From Nonomuraea montanisoli (GTDB taxonomy: Bacteria; Actinomycetota; Actinomycetes; Streptosporangiales; Streptosporangiaceae): a stretch of 64,000 bases of DNA. Below the pieces are notes generated by a model. It saw only the letters and a list, made by a program, of their open reading frames with translations, did not search any database and had not been told where the DNA came from. Made by a program: the position numbers and the translations under genes. The DNA is taken from the NCBI RefSeq assembly GCF_013363975.1, contig NZ_JABWGN010000001.1, forward strand, positions 708,646-772,645. Reading direction: 5' to 3'. This document shows, in pieces, positions 1 to 9,468 of this stretch (positions are counted from its first letter, which is position 1; each line of letters opens with the position of its first letter).

Positions 1-231
1 TCCCTCCTGGAGCCCCAGGGCGTGCTCGGCCTCGTGCTCGACTGCCCCGAGTGCGGCGAGCAGCACTTCTTCGACTGGGACCTGCTGCGCGGCAACCTCC
101 GCCAGATGATCGAGAAGGGCCGGCCGCAGGTGCACGAGCCGGCCTTCCACCCCGACCCGGCCGACTACGTCACGTGGGAGTACGCCCGGGGTTACGTCGA
201 CGGCGTCATCGACACCGAGGAACGCCGCTGA
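1..231 (+). CDS. DUF5319 family protein (3' part only)
   Basis: The reading frame is open from the first base, so the start lies outside the window; 76 residues are visible. They include a Cys-x-x-Cys pair (CPECGEQHFF) followed by an acidic, aromatic C-terminus ending in DTEERR. This looks like the DUF5319 family, small actinobacterial proteins of unknown function that sit beside sigD and its anti-sigma gene. The tail converges on, and overlaps by about 40 nt, the opposite-strand RsdA-like gene. Function is unknown; family assignment rests on sequence feel plus conserved position. Confidence 0.7.
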   Translation, partial: SLLEPQGVLGLVLDCPECGEQHFFDWDLLRGNLRQMIEKGRPQVHEPAFHPDPADYVTWEYARGYVDGVIDTEERR

Positions 232-464
232 CCCACCGGCGACGCCCCGCCGTCTCCCGTACGGGTGACGCCGTCGTCCCACGTGCGCGCGGACATGCCG
301 TCTTCCACCATGCCGCCGTCGCGGCAGGCGTCGGCCCGCAGGGCGGCGAGCAGCCGCGCGGCGGGATCGTCATGAGGGGGCGGCTCCCCACGGCCGAGGG
401 CGTCGAGCAGCGCGTCGCTCTCGTCCTCCGGAGCCGGTCCGGCTCCGGTCCGCTCCTGCGTCAA
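192..464 (-). CDS. short RsdA-like anti-sigma-D protein
   Basis: This 90-residue protein has an N-terminal stretch, [20 protein letters not shown] followed by RLLAALRAD, resembling the sigma-D-binding region of mycobacterial RsdA. Full RsdA is about 300 residues with a transmembrane segment; here no membrane helix is visible and the protein stops after a short polar tail. The start is TTG at 464, which shares bases with the sigma-factor stop (TTGA), and a GGAG motif lies 5 nt upstream, so translation is probably coupled to the sigma gene. It could be a soluble anti-sigma factor or a decayed remnant. Its 3' end overlaps the convergent DUF5319 gene. Confidence 0.55.
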   Translation of the reverse strand: MTQERTGAGPAPEDESDALLDALGRGEPPPHDDPAARLLAALRADACRDGGMVEDGMSARTWDDGVTRTGDGGASPVGQRRSSVSMTPST

Positions 465-1126
465 GCCGACTCCAGCTCGGCCATCTGCCTCAACCTCGCG
501 AGCGCCCGATGCTGGGCGACCCGGACCGCACCTGGTGACATGCCGAGTACATTACCGGTCTCCTCGGCGGACAACCCAGACACCACGCGCAACAGCAGCA
601 ACTCCCGCTGATTCTCGGGCAACCGGGCAAGCAGCCTGCGGGCGTGCTCGACCTCGATGTAGCGGACCACGGTCTCCTCGGGCCCCGGCCCGTCGTCGGG
701 CCCGTCGGGCAGGTCCTGCGTCGGCACGGCCGAGCGCACGGAGCTGCGCAACGCGTCGGCCACCTTGTGCGAGGCGATGCCGAAGACGAACGAGGCGAAC
801 GGACGGCCCATGTCGCGGTAGCGCGGAAGCGCGGACAACACCGCGATGCACACCTCCTGGGCCACGTCATCGGCAATGTGATATTGCCCTGAAACCCTGC
901 CCAACCTGGCGCGACAATAGCGCACCACCATCGGACGCAACTCGCCGAGCAGGGATTCGATCGCACCGCGATCTCCCTGTACGGCGAGGCTGGTCAGTTC
1001 CCTAAGGTCGGAGTCATCCGTCCGTGCCGGAAGTCTCGACGCGAGCCTTACCCCAATTTTGGCGTCGGCGACGCTTCCCTCGCTCACGATAGGCATGATG
1101 CCCGCACTGATCGGGCCTGTCGTCAT
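461..1126 (-). CDS. RNA polymerase sigma factor, SigD/ShbA type
   Basis: A 221-residue sigma-70-family factor with only regions 2 and 4. Region 2 is seen around [19 protein letters not shown] and [18 protein letters not shown]. Region 4 is near the C-terminus, with the helix-turn-helix around [20 protein letters not shown]. The family includes M. tuberculosis SigD and streptomycete ShbA; ShbA is known to drive hrdB transcription. The adjacent RsdA-like gene and DUF5319 gene are the expected neighbours. The first ATG has no clear ribosome-binding site and internal starts (for example the Met 10 residues later) are possible. Confidence 0.85.
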   Translation of the reverse strand: MTTGPISAGIMPIVSEGSVADAKIGVRLASRLPARTDDSDLRELTSLAVQGDRGAIESLLGELRPMVVRYCRARLGRVSGQYHIADDVAQEVCIAVLSALPRYRDMGRPFASFVFGIASHKVADALRSSVRSAVPTQDLPDGPDDGPGPEETVVRYIEVEHARRLLARLPENQRELLLLRVVSGLSAEETGNVLGMSPGAVRVAQHRALARLRQMAELESA

Positions 1127-1630
1127 CGCGAACGGCTACGGATTGGTCACATTGGAGAGACGGCGACTGCCCGTAATCGAATGACGACAGTAAGGCTTTA
1201 GGGGCGGAGGAATATTTCACCCCATAACACGAAATGCACGGAATTCGCCAGCACGGGGGCGCGGGGACAGTCAGGGAACACGACGCTTTGCCGACAGAGC
1301 AGGTTTACCCGGATAAGTCACTATTTCATATCTGAGACTGTATGCGGCGTTGTATCCATTGGTACTACGTCACATCCCATTATCCGAACACTTCATCCAG
1401 ATTTGCGGCACCCTGCCCAGCTCTCAGGAGCTCTCACCACCCGAACCTGAGGCGCGTCTCTGCCCCCAGCCCCCACGGAGCTCCACCGAGGCCCTGAGAC
1501 CTCGCACCCACGCCGCACGGCTCCCGGGCCCCTCACCCCCGGCACGCGAACGGCCCGCCCCCTGGAGTGGGGACGGGCCGTGCGTGAGCCGTCAGGCGCC
1601 CAGCGGCCGCGAGGAGCGGCCGTCAGGTGC
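1127..1630. other. sigD-groEL intergenic region
   Basis: About 500 bp without a convincing gene. The part nearest groEL holds the groEL terminator hairpin. The part nearest the sigma gene (about 1180-1250 and 1320-1400) is markedly more AT-rich than the surroundings, as expected of a promoter region, but I could not single out one confident -35/-10 pair. The WhiB gene found here in mycobacteria is absent. Confidence 0.6.
1550..1581 (-). terminator. hairpin terminator after groEL
   Basis: An inverted repeat of ACGGCCCGCCCC against GGGGACGGGCCGT (one bulged base, short loop) lies about 50 nt beyond the groEL stop. There is no T tract, which is common for actinobacterial terminators. Confidence 0.6.
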
Positions 1631-3268
<1,638 letters not shown>

Positions 3269-3279
3269 CTAGTGTCGAA

Positions 3280-3308
3280 GGCCCCGGCCGCCTACGGCGC
3301 CCGGGGCC
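3280..3308 (-). other. stem-loop between groES and groEL
   Basis: GGCCCCGG at 3280-3287 pairs perfectly with CCGGGGCC at 3301-3308 in the 71-nt groES-groEL gap. It could protect or pause the bicistronic mRNA, or act as a processing site; cleavage of groESL mRNA is known in other bacteria. The role here is inference. Confidence 0.45.
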
Positions 3309-3321
3309 CGACACCACCGGC

Positions 3322-3633
3322 TTACTTCTCGATGATCGCGAGAACGTCGCGGGCGGAGAGCACGAGGTACTCCTCGCCGCCGTACTTGACCTCGGTGCCG
3401 CCGTACTTGCTGTAGAGGACGACATCGCCCTCGCTGACGTCGAGCGGGATCCGCTTCTCGCCGTCCTCGTCCCAGTTGCCGGGGCCCACCGCGAGGACCT
3501 TGCCCTCCTGCGGCTTCTCCTTGGCGGTGTCCGGGATGACCAGGCCGGAAGCGGTGGTCTGCTCAGCCTCAAGCGGCTGCACCACGATGCGGTCGCCGAG
3601 CGGCTTAACGGGAACCTTGGTGGCGGTCGTCAC
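3322..3633 (-). CDS. groES: co-chaperonin GroES (Hsp10)
   Basis: 103 residues, the normal actinobacterial length. It opens with [20 protein letters not shown] and carries the mobile-loop region, then [20 protein letters not shown]. It caps the GroEL cavity as a heptamer. The start is GTG at 3633, chosen because GGGGAGG lies 7 nt upstream. It is the first gene of the groES-groEL operon, transcribed from a promoter that overlaps a CIRCE operator. Confidence 0.97.
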   Translation of the reverse strand: MTTATKVPVKPLGDRIVVQPLEAEQTTASGLVIPDTAKEKPQEGKVLAVGPGNWDEDGEKRIPLDVSEGDVVLYSKYGGTEVKYGGEEYLVLSARDVLAIIEK

Positions 3634-3722
3634 GATCGGACCTCCCCTTCAGATTTGAATGATCTAGAAGAGGCGACCAGCGGGGCCTGCCGTCGCGGGT
3701 GCCAGACCTGCCTCGTCGCACG

Positions 3723-3749
3723 TTGGCACTCTCAAGGGGAGAGTGCCAA
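3723..3749 (-). promoter_or_regulatory. CIRCE operator (HrcA binding site)
   Basis: TTGGCACTC, a nine-base spacer, then GAGTGCCAA: a perfect 9-bp inverted repeat matching the CIRCE consensus (TTAGCACTC-N9-GAGTGCTAA) except for one symmetric change. It lies about 90 nt upstream of the groES start and overlaps the predicted transcription start, the classic position for HrcA repression of groESL. Confidence 0.95.
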
Positions 3750-3754
3750 CAGGA

Positions 3755-3783
3755 AACATATGCAAGAGGGGCTTGACAGTCAA
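3755..3783 (-). promoter_or_regulatory. groES promoter (sigma-70/HrdB type)
   Basis: Reading the minus strand, TTGACT (3778-3783) is followed after exactly 17 nt by TATGTT (3755-3760), close to the vegetative consensus. The expected transcription start falls inside the CIRCE element, so HrcA would block initiation directly. Confidence 0.75.
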
Positions 3784-3864
3784 CACGAACACGTTTGCTG
3801 AGAGCGATACCTCATCTTCGCAGGTCGAGCAGGGGGCCCGGATCCGGCCCCCCGGGCGGGGCGC

Positions 3865-3870
3865 TAACGT
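3865..3870 (+). promoter_or_regulatory. -10 box of a leaderless methyltransferase gene
   Basis: TAACGT ends 8 nt before the GTG at 3879 and no Shine-Dalgarno sequence is present, which fits a TANNNT-driven leaderless transcript. Confidence 0.5.
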
Positions 3871-3878
3871 CGTACGGC

Positions 3879-5504
3879 GTGGACCTGGACGCCTTCACCG
3901 AGTTGCTCACCCCGCGCGGGCAGCGCGCGCTCGCGGAGGCGGTCGAGCTGCGGGACGCCGATCCCGTGGCGGCGGCGACGCGCCTGCGCCGCACCTACGA
4001 CGCCGCGCTCGCCTCGGCGGCGCTCACGCAGGCGCGGCTGCGGCAGCGGGCGCGCGCCAAGTTCGGGGCGGACGCCGAGCTGATGTACTTCACGCCGCAC
4101 GGCCTGGAGCAGGCCACCCGCGCCGAGGTCGCCGCCCACCGCGCCGCCCGGCTGCTGGCCGTGTGGAGGGGCTCCCACGACCCGGACGCGGTCGCGCCGG
4201 GGGTCGAACGGGACTCGCCCGGACGGGGCCGCCCTGAGTCCGTCGCGCCCGCCCCGACCTCTCCCGACGCGTCCTCGCCTGTCCCGGCCTCTCCCGACGC
4301 GTTCCCCGCCGCCCCGGCCTCTCCCGACGCGCCCTCTCCCGGCCTGGCCTCTCCCGGCCCGCGCGAAGGCGCCCCCGGAGAGACGGGCCGCGGCCTGCTC
4401 GGAGCGGGCGGTGGAGAGACGGGGGCCGGGCACCACCGAGCAGCGCCTGGAGCGGCGGGGGGCGGCCACCGCGAAGGAATCCCCGGAGGGACAGCCCAGG
4501 GCCCTGGGGGCGGAGTCTCCGGACGGGCGGGCGAAGGGCCCGAGGGCGGGGTCTCCGGACGGACGGGCGGAGGAGCCGGGGGCGAACGGCCCGGGTGGAC
4601 GGGCGAAGGGCCGAGGGTCGTGGACGTGTGCTGCGGGTCCGGCGGCGACCTGCTGGCGCTGGCCCGGGCCGGCTGCCTCGTGGACGCCGTCGACACCGAC
4701 CCGCTGACCGTGGCCGTGGCCAGGGCCAACGCGGAGGCGCTCGGGCTGGCCGAGCGGGTCACGGTACGGGTGGCGGACGCCGCGTCGGTGTCGCCCGAGG
4801 ACTACGACGTCCTGTTCGCCGACCCGGCCCGGCGCACCGCCAGAGGACGCACGTTCGACCCCATGGCCTACTCACCGCCGTGGCCGGTCGTGCTCGACCT
4901 GCTCGCCCGGGCCCCGCTGGCCTGCCTCAAGGTCGCCCCGGGCATCCCGTACGAGTTCATCCCGGAGGGCGCCGAGGCCGAATGGGTCTCGTACAAGGGC
5001 GAGGTCAAGGAGGCGTCCCTGTGGACGTCGCCGGGCGCCGCGCGGGAGGCCGGCCTGGTCCGGCTGGCCACGCTGCTGCCCGGCGGCCATGTCCTGCGCG
5101 ACACCGGCGCGGTCGCCCCCACCGGGCCGCTCGGCCGGTACGTCTACGAGCCCGACGGCGCGGCGATCCGCGCCCATCTGGTCGGCGAGGTGGCCGAGCT
5201 GGTCGGCGGCCGGCTGGCCGACCCCATGATCGCCTACATCACGGGCGACGACCCGGTCGACACTCCCTGGGCGGCCCGGTACGAGGTGGAGGAGGCGCTG
5301 CCGTTCTCGCTCAAGCGGCTGCGCGCCGCCCTCCGCGACCGGAAAATAGGAAATGTCACCATTAAGAAGCGGGCCTCGGCCGTCGATATCGAACGCCTTC
5401 GGAGTGATCTACGACTTTCGGGCACCGAATCCGCCGTGGTCATTCTGACCCGGATCATGGACAAGCCCGCCGCCCTGATCTGCCGCCCGGCCTCACCTGC
5501 GTAA
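3879..5504 (+). CDS. SAM-dependent methyltransferase with C-terminal THUMP-like domain
   Basis: About 541 residues from the leaderless GTG at 3879. Residues 1-100 are a helical N-terminal domain. Residues 100-244 are a low-complexity insert, first Pro/Ala/Ser repeats (ASPDA), then Gly/Glu/Arg repeats. From 246 the class I methyltransferase fold begins, with the SAM motif VVDVCCGSGGDLLALA and the catalytic-type motif FADPARR. The C-terminal segment (IKKRASAVDIERLR) resembles the THUMP-like domain of this actinobacterial family. The substrate is unknown, probably RNA. The insert makes it longer than expected, and the last 40 codons are less GC-rich than the rest. Confidence 0.8.
   Translation: MDLDAFTELLTPRGQRALAEAVELRDADPVAAATRLRRTYDAALASAALTQARLRQRARAKFGADAELMYFTPHGLEQATRAEVAAHRAARLLAVWRGSHDPDAVAPGVERDSPGRGRPESVAPAPTSPDASSPVPASPDAFPAAPASPDAPSPGLASPGPREGAPGETGRGLLGAGGGETGAGHHRAAPGAAGGGHREGIPGGTAQGPGGGVSGRAGEGPEGGVSGRTGGGAGGERPGWTGEGPRVVDVCCGSGGDLLALARAGCLVDAVDTDPLTVAVARANAEALGLAERVTVRVADAASVSPEDYDVLFADPARRTARGRTFDPMAYSPPWPVVLDLLARAPLACLKVAPGIPYEFIPEGAEAEWVSYKGEVKEASLWTSPGAAREAGLVRLATLLPGGHVLRDTGAVAPTGPLGRYVYEPDGAAIRAHLVGEVAELVGGRLADPMIAYITGDDPVDTPWAARYEVEEALPFSLKRLRAALRDRKIGNVTIKKRASAVDIERLRSDLRLSGTESAVVILTRIMDKPAALICRPASPA
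4255..4350 (+). repeat. in-frame Pro/Ala-Ser repeats in methyltransferase gene
   Basis: The motif CCTCTCCCGACGCG recurs three times (about every 30 bp), giving repeated ASPDA-type peptides. It marks the first half of the coding insert that separates the N-terminal and methyltransferase domains. Confidence 0.7.
4509..4616 (+). repeat. 36-bp in-frame tandem repeat, 3 copies
   Basis: Units start at 4509, 4545 and 4581 and share GGCGGRGTCTCCGGACGG-type sequence (the third is diverged). Each encodes 12 residues of the type GGVSGRAGEGPE, the second half of the methyltransferase insert. Confidence 0.65.
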
Positions 5505-5512
5505 ATGGCAAA

Positions 5513-5529
5513 CCGGGGCGTTCCCCCGG
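5513..5529 (+). terminator. possible terminator after the methyltransferase gene
   Basis: CCGGGG, a 5-nt loop and CCCCGG lie 9 nt beyond the stop codon and are followed by an AT-richer stretch. The stem is short, so this is only a candidate. Confidence 0.35.
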
Positions 5530-5696
5530 CAACCACGATATTTTCCCGCACCACTGACGCGGCTTGATCGAAAGGCTAAGGTGGGCGGGCGGGAGTTCTC
5601 CCCCTGTTGCGGTTTTCCGCGTTCTCCTTCTTCATCTGCAAACCGGACCTATCCACCGCTGCGCGATGAACCGTCGGCGAGTGAAGGAGCCTTTCG

Positions 5697-7658
5697 GTGG
5701 ATCATTCCAACCACACCGCCCTCCTGCAGACGGGCGGCCACAGCAAGGTCCCGGAGAGGATGCGTGAGCTGCTGGCGCGCGCCGCGCAGGACCACGTCTA
5801 CGAGCAGCGCACGCAGGGGGCCGTCCTCGACGAGATCCGCCAGCGGCTCGAAGGCATGGAGTGGCTGCTGCGCGAGGTGCGCGAGCGGGAGCTCGGGGGG
5901 TTGAGCGGCACGCTGGAGACGGTGAGCGGGCGCCTTGACGACATCGCGGCCAAGCCGCCCATGTGGGCCGAGGGCCTCGCCCAGCACGTCGAGGCGGTGC
6001 GCGACCACGTGGACGCCGTCGGCTCGCAGGTGGGCTCCGTGGACGCCCGGGTGGAGTCGGTCCACCAGCGCGTCGCCCCCGTGGTGGAGCTGCCGAACAT
6101 CTGGGACGACCTGACCACCATCGGCGGCGGCGTCGAGGAGACGCTGAAACGGCTGCAGGCGGTCCTGGACGGCGGCGAGGGCATCGCCAAGCGGCTGGGC
6201 GAGTTCTCGGCCGTCATGGCGCAACTGGGCTCCAGCATGGAGGCCGCGGCGAGCCGCTTCACCCGGCTCGACAGGTCGCTCGCCGAGCTGACGGCGCGCA
6301 CGGACCGGGTCGAGGGCCTGGTGGCCGACCTGTCGAACGGGCTGTCCGCGGGGCTGTCGAGCAGCCTGGACGACCGGCTGACCGCCGCCGCCGAGCAGGC
6401 CGGGGCCCGGGCCGCCGCGGTCGGCGAGCACGTCAACGCGCACGTGGACGCCGTCGCCGAGCGGCTGACCGCGCACGTGGACGTCCTCACGGGCCAGGTG
6501 AGCGCCGTGACCGACCGGCTGGCGACCGCAGAGCAGCGGCTGGCGGCGCGGCTGGAGGAGACGCGGCAGGAGCTCGCCGCGAGCCTGGAGGAGACGCAGC
6601 AGCAGGTCGCGGTCCGGGTGGAGGAGGCCCAGCAGCAGGTGGCCGCGCGGCTCGACGAGCTCGACGTGCACATGGAGGGGGTCGAGGGCCGCCTGGGCGG
6701 GGTCGACTCCCGGCTGGCGGCGGTGGACAAGCGGATCGTCTCGCTGGACGGGCAGCTCGGCGCCCTGGACGGCCGGGTGGACGGCCGCTTCACCACGCTC
6801 GACGGCCGCCTGGCCACGCTCGACGAGCGCTCGGTGGCCGTCGGCGAGCGCCTGGGCGCCGTGGACGACCGCGTGGCCGCGATGGAGCAGCGGGTGGCGG
6901 CGGTGGACCAGCGGGTGGCCGGGGTCGACCAGCACCTCGGCGAGACCGCGACCCGCAACGAGGCCCGCTTCAACCACCTCGACAACGACCTGGAGTCGCT
7001 GGACGAGCGGCTGAACGAGGTCGAGGAGCACCTGACGACCCGCTTCGACGCCGTGGACAGCACGGTGACGGGCCGGTTCGCGACCGTCGACACGAAGCTG
7101 GCGGCCGGGTTCGACGGGGTCACGGGCCGGCTCGACCGCAGCGACAGCGCCATGGCGGCGCACTTCACCACGGTCGACGCCAACCTGTCGGCCCGCTTCG
7201 ACGCCATGGAGGGGCTCGCCGGCCGCCTCGACGCCGTGGACACCGCGCTGGCGGCGAGGTTCGACCAGGTGGGCACGAGCATCCAGAGCAGCATGCAGGC
7301 CCGCTTCGACGGCGTGGAGCGGCACCTGACCGACCTGACCGCCCGCGCCGAGCAGTCGGGCGAGCAACTGGAGACGGTGGACGACCACCTGGAGGCGGTC
7401 AACCAGCGGGTGAGCCAGCTCCCGGTGACGCTCGGGATCGGCGAGCGGATCGAGGAGGCGATCGCCGCCCGCTCCGCGGAGGAGGCCGACCGTCTCGCGG
7501 CCGCGGCGGGCGCGCTCACGGACCTGGTCCAGGCACGGCCCGACCGCGACGAGGTCAACCGCACCGCGACCGACCTCACCAAGCGCCTCGGCTCCCTCGA
7601 GGAAACCATGCTCGCCCTGGCCGAGGCGCTGCTCCGTCCGACCCGGTCCAAAGACTGA
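5697..7658 (+). CDS. large coiled-coil protein of unknown function
   Basis: A 653-residue, almost entirely helical protein. GTG start with AAGGAG 7 nt upstream. After a short N-terminal region (VPERMRELLARAAQDHVYEQ) nearly the whole chain is heptad-like: Leu/Val alternates with Asp/Arg in units such as RVAAVDQRVAGVDQ and FDAVDSTVTGRFATVD, roughly residues 60-590. There is no signal peptide, membrane helix, Walker motif or SMC head, so it is not an SMC ATPase. It resembles apolipoprotein-like or cytoskeletal scaffold repeats. Candidates are a polar or divisome scaffold, but I cannot assign a function. A terminator-like direct repeat follows. Confidence 0.85.
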   Translation: MDHSNHTALLQTGGHSKVPERMRELLARAAQDHVYEQRTQGAVLDEIRQRLEGMEWLLREVRERELGGLSGTLETVSGRLDDIAAKPPMWAEGLAQHVEAVRDHVDAVGSQVGSVDARVESVHQRVAPVVELPNIWDDLTTIGGGVEETLKRLQAVLDGGEGIAKRLGEFSAVMAQLGSSMEAAASRFTRLDRSLAELTARTDRVEGLVADLSNGLSAGLSSSLDDRLTAAAEQAGARAAAVGEHVNAHVDAVAERLTAHVDVLTGQVSAVTDRLATAEQRLAARLEETRQELAASLEETQQQVAVRVEEAQQQVAARLDELDVHMEGVEGRLGGVDSRLAAVDKRIVSLDGQLGALDGRVDGRFTTLDGRLATLDERSVAVGERLGAVDDRVAAMEQRVAAVDQRVAGVDQHLGETATRNEARFNHLDNDLESLDERLNEVEEHLTTRFDAVDSTVTGRFATVDTKLAAGFDGVTGRLDRSDSAMAAHFTTVDANLSARFDAMEGLAGRLDAVDTALAARFDQVGTSIQSSMQARFDGVERHLTDLTARAEQSGEQLETVDDHLEAVNQRVSQLPVTLGIGERIEEAIAARSAEEADRLAAAAGALTDLVQARPDRDEVNRTATDLTKRLGSLEETMLALAEALLRPTRSKD

Positions 7659-7665
7659 TCTTTAG

Positions 7666-7743
7666 TTACGGCACAGCCAAGGTCACGCGCCCACGCCGAC
7701 CGGGGGTTTCTTCTTTCTTTACGGCACAGCCAAGGTCACGCGC
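7666..7743 (+). repeat. 25-bp direct repeat, two copies 53 bp apart
   Basis: Identical 25-bp copies at 7666-7690 and 7719-7743 begin TTACGGCACAGCCAAGG; both continue into similar sequence ending GCCGACC. They lie just after the coiled-coil gene stop. Confidence 0.8.
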
Positions 7744-7758
7744 ACGCGCCGACCTTGG
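7683..7758 (+). terminator. paired hairpins with T-rich stretch after the coiled-coil gene
   Basis: In the second repeat, CCAAGGTC (7730-7737) pairs with GACCTTGG (7751-7758). In the first, GGTC pairs with GACC and is followed by a T/C-rich run (7706-7720), as in an intrinsic terminator. Together they probably end the coiled-coil transcript. Confidence 0.5.
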
Positions 7759-7997
7759 TTGCCGTCTGTCATGGCCGGTCGTGAGGGCTCACGGGGTGCT
7801 CGCCGTGACGACGCGCATCCTTGGCCGCCTGCGTGGTCCCGACGTGGGCCCGCTCCCGACGCGGACGTTTCACCCCGAAGGCGGCAGAACGCCTCACCTG
7901 TGGGGCGCCACAGACAGAGCATCACCAGCAGGGGCGCCGCGAGCATAGGCACCACCCGCAGGGCCGCCTGAGACAGGGAGCCCCACGCTCGGGGGTC

Positions 7998-9029
7998 TCA
8001 GACGTGGACCGTGGTGATCGGCATCGACGAGTCGGCCGGGATCTCCAGGGTCGAGGGGGTGATGCCCGCGGCGACCAGGTCGGAGCCCAGGGCGGCCACC
8101 ATGGCGCCGTTGTCGGTGCACAGGCCGGGCCGGGGGACGCGCAGCCGCACCCCCGCCGCGTCGCAGCGCTCCTGGGCCAGCGCGCGCAGCCGCGAGTTGG
8201 CCGCCACGCCGCCGCCGATGAGCAGGTCGTGCACGTCGTACTTCCGGCACGCCTGGAGCGCCTTGCGGGTCAGCACGTCCACCACGGCCTCCTGGAAGGA
8301 GGCCGCCACGTCGGGCACGTGGATGGACTCGCCGGCCGACTCCCGCGCCTCGACCCAGCGGGCCACGGCGGTCTTCAGGCCGGAGAACGAGAAGTCGAGC
8401 GTGCCGTCGTCGATCTTGCCGCGCGGGAACGCGACGGCCGTGCCGGAGCCCGAGGCGGCCGCCCGGTCGATGTGCGGGCCGCCGGGGAACGGCAGCCCGA
8501 GCACCCGCGCCACCTTGTCGAACGCCTCGCCCGCCGCGTCGTCCACCGTCGAGCCGAGCGAGATCACGTCCTGGGCCACGTCCGGCACCAGCAGCAGCGA
8601 CGAGTGGCCGCCCGAGACGAGCATGGCGATGCACGGCTTGGGCAGCGGGCCGTGTTCGAGCTGGTCGACGGCGACGTGCGCGGCCAGGTGGTTGACGCCG
8701 TAGAGCGGCACGCCGAGGCCGAGCGCGTAGGCCTTGGCCGCGGCGACGCCCACCAGCAGGGCGCCGGCCAGGCCGGGCCCGGCCGTCACGGCGATCGCGT
8801 CGATGTCGGAGAACTTCAGACCGGCCTGCGCGAGCGCGGACTCCACGGTCGGCGTCATCGCCTCCAGGTGGGCCCGCGAGGCCACCTCGGGCACCACGCC
8901 GCCGAAGCGGGCGTGCTCGTCCATGCTGGACGCGATGGTGTTGGCCAGCAGCGTGTGGCCCCTGACGATGCCGATGCCGGTCTCGTCGCAGGAGGTCTCG
9001 ATGCCGAGGACCAGTGGTGCGTCAGCCAT
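7998..9029 (-). CDS. tsaD: tRNA N6-adenosine threonylcarbamoyltransferase TsaD
   Basis: 343 residues, full length for the Kae1/TsaD family. It opens [13 protein letters not shown] and has the metal-binding HxxxH at His114/His118 ([10 protein letters not shown]), the phosphate loop SGGHSSL, and [11 protein letters not shown] near the C-terminus. It transfers threonylcarbamoyl to A37 of ANN-decoding tRNAs together with TsaB and TsaE, both encoded nearby. The ATG start overlaps the rimI stop by 8 nt, so translation is coupled. Confidence 0.96.
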   Translation of the reverse strand: MADAPLVLGIETSCDETGIGIVRGHTLLANTIASSMDEHARFGGVVPEVASRAHLEAMTPTVESALAQAGLKFSDIDAIAVTAGPGLAGALLVGVAAAKAYALGLGVPLYGVNHLAAHVAVDQLEHGPLPKPCIAMLVSGGHSSLLLVPDVAQDVISLGSTVDDAAGEAFDKVARVLGLPFPGGPHIDRAAASGSGTAVAFPRGKIDDGTLDFSFSGLKTAVARWVEARESAGESIHVPDVAASFQEAVVDVLTRKALQACRKYDVHDLLIGGGVAANSRLRALAQERCDAAGVRLRVPRPGLCTDNGAMVAALGSDLVAAGITPSTLEIPADSSMPITTVHV

Positions 9030-9468
9030 CCAGCTTCTTCCTCATCATGATCGCGTCGGTGCCGTCGTCGTAGTAGCGGCGGCGGATGCCGATCTCCTCG
9101 AACCCGAAATGCTCGTACACGCCGCGGGCGCGCGGGTTGTCGTCGCGCACCTCCAGGAAGATCTCACGGGCGCAGCGCCTGCGCGCCTCCCGCAGCAGCT
9201 CGGCCAGCATCGCGCCGCCGACCCCCGTGCCCTGGTGGGCCTGGAGCACCGCGATGGTCTGCACGTCGGCCTGGTCGGCCGCGGCGGCCATGCCCGCGTA
9301 GCCGACGATGACCTCGTCGACCAGCGCCACGACGTAGTGGCGGGTGCGCGGCTGCTCGGCCAGCTCGCCGCGCATCATGCCCTCGCTCCACGCGTCGTAC
9401 GGGAAGGTCGCCCGCTCGATCGCCATGATCGCGGGCAGGTCGCCCTCGGTCATCTGGCGGAGCCTCAC
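9022..9468 (-). CDS. rimI: GNAT acetyltransferase, RimI family
   Basis: 148 residues with the GNAT fold. The acetyl-CoA loop is seen as [13 protein letters not shown], and the C-terminal [21 protein letters not shown] is typical of RimI, which N-terminally acetylates ribosomal protein S18 and others. It lies between tsaB and tsaD, the usual bacterial context. GTG start shares four bases with the tsaB stop (GTGA). Confidence 0.93.
   Translation of the reverse strand: MRLRQMTEGDLPAIMAIERATFPYDAWSEGMMRGELAEQPRTRHYVVALVDEVIVGYAGMAAAADQADVQTIAVLQAHQGTGVGGAMLAELLREARRRCAREIFLEVRDDNPRARGVYEHFGFEEIGIRRRYYDDGTDAIMMRKKLDG

Larger units (their letters stand above)
7659..7997. other. convergent intergenic region with direct repeats
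   Basis: Between the coiled-coil gene (plus) and tsaD (minus). The left third holds two 25-bp direct repeats with stem-forming 3' ends. The remainder shows no convincing gene; a 78-codon minus-strand frame with a hydrophobic start overlaps the repeats and is judged non-coding. Confidence 0.55.

Noticed and set aside
3773..3801. Plus-strand TTGACA (3773-3778) as a -35 for the methyltransferase gene
   Set aside because: The sequence 17-18 nt downstream (TGCTGA) is a poor -10, and a better TAACGT box lies next to the GTG; the TTGACA overlaps the groES -35 on the other strand.
7719..7955. Minus-strand 78-codon frame after tsaD with a hydrophobic start
   Set aside because: It overlaps the 25-bp repeats and the terminator-like hairpins, and codon positions do not show the usual GC bias. 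No family is recognisable.
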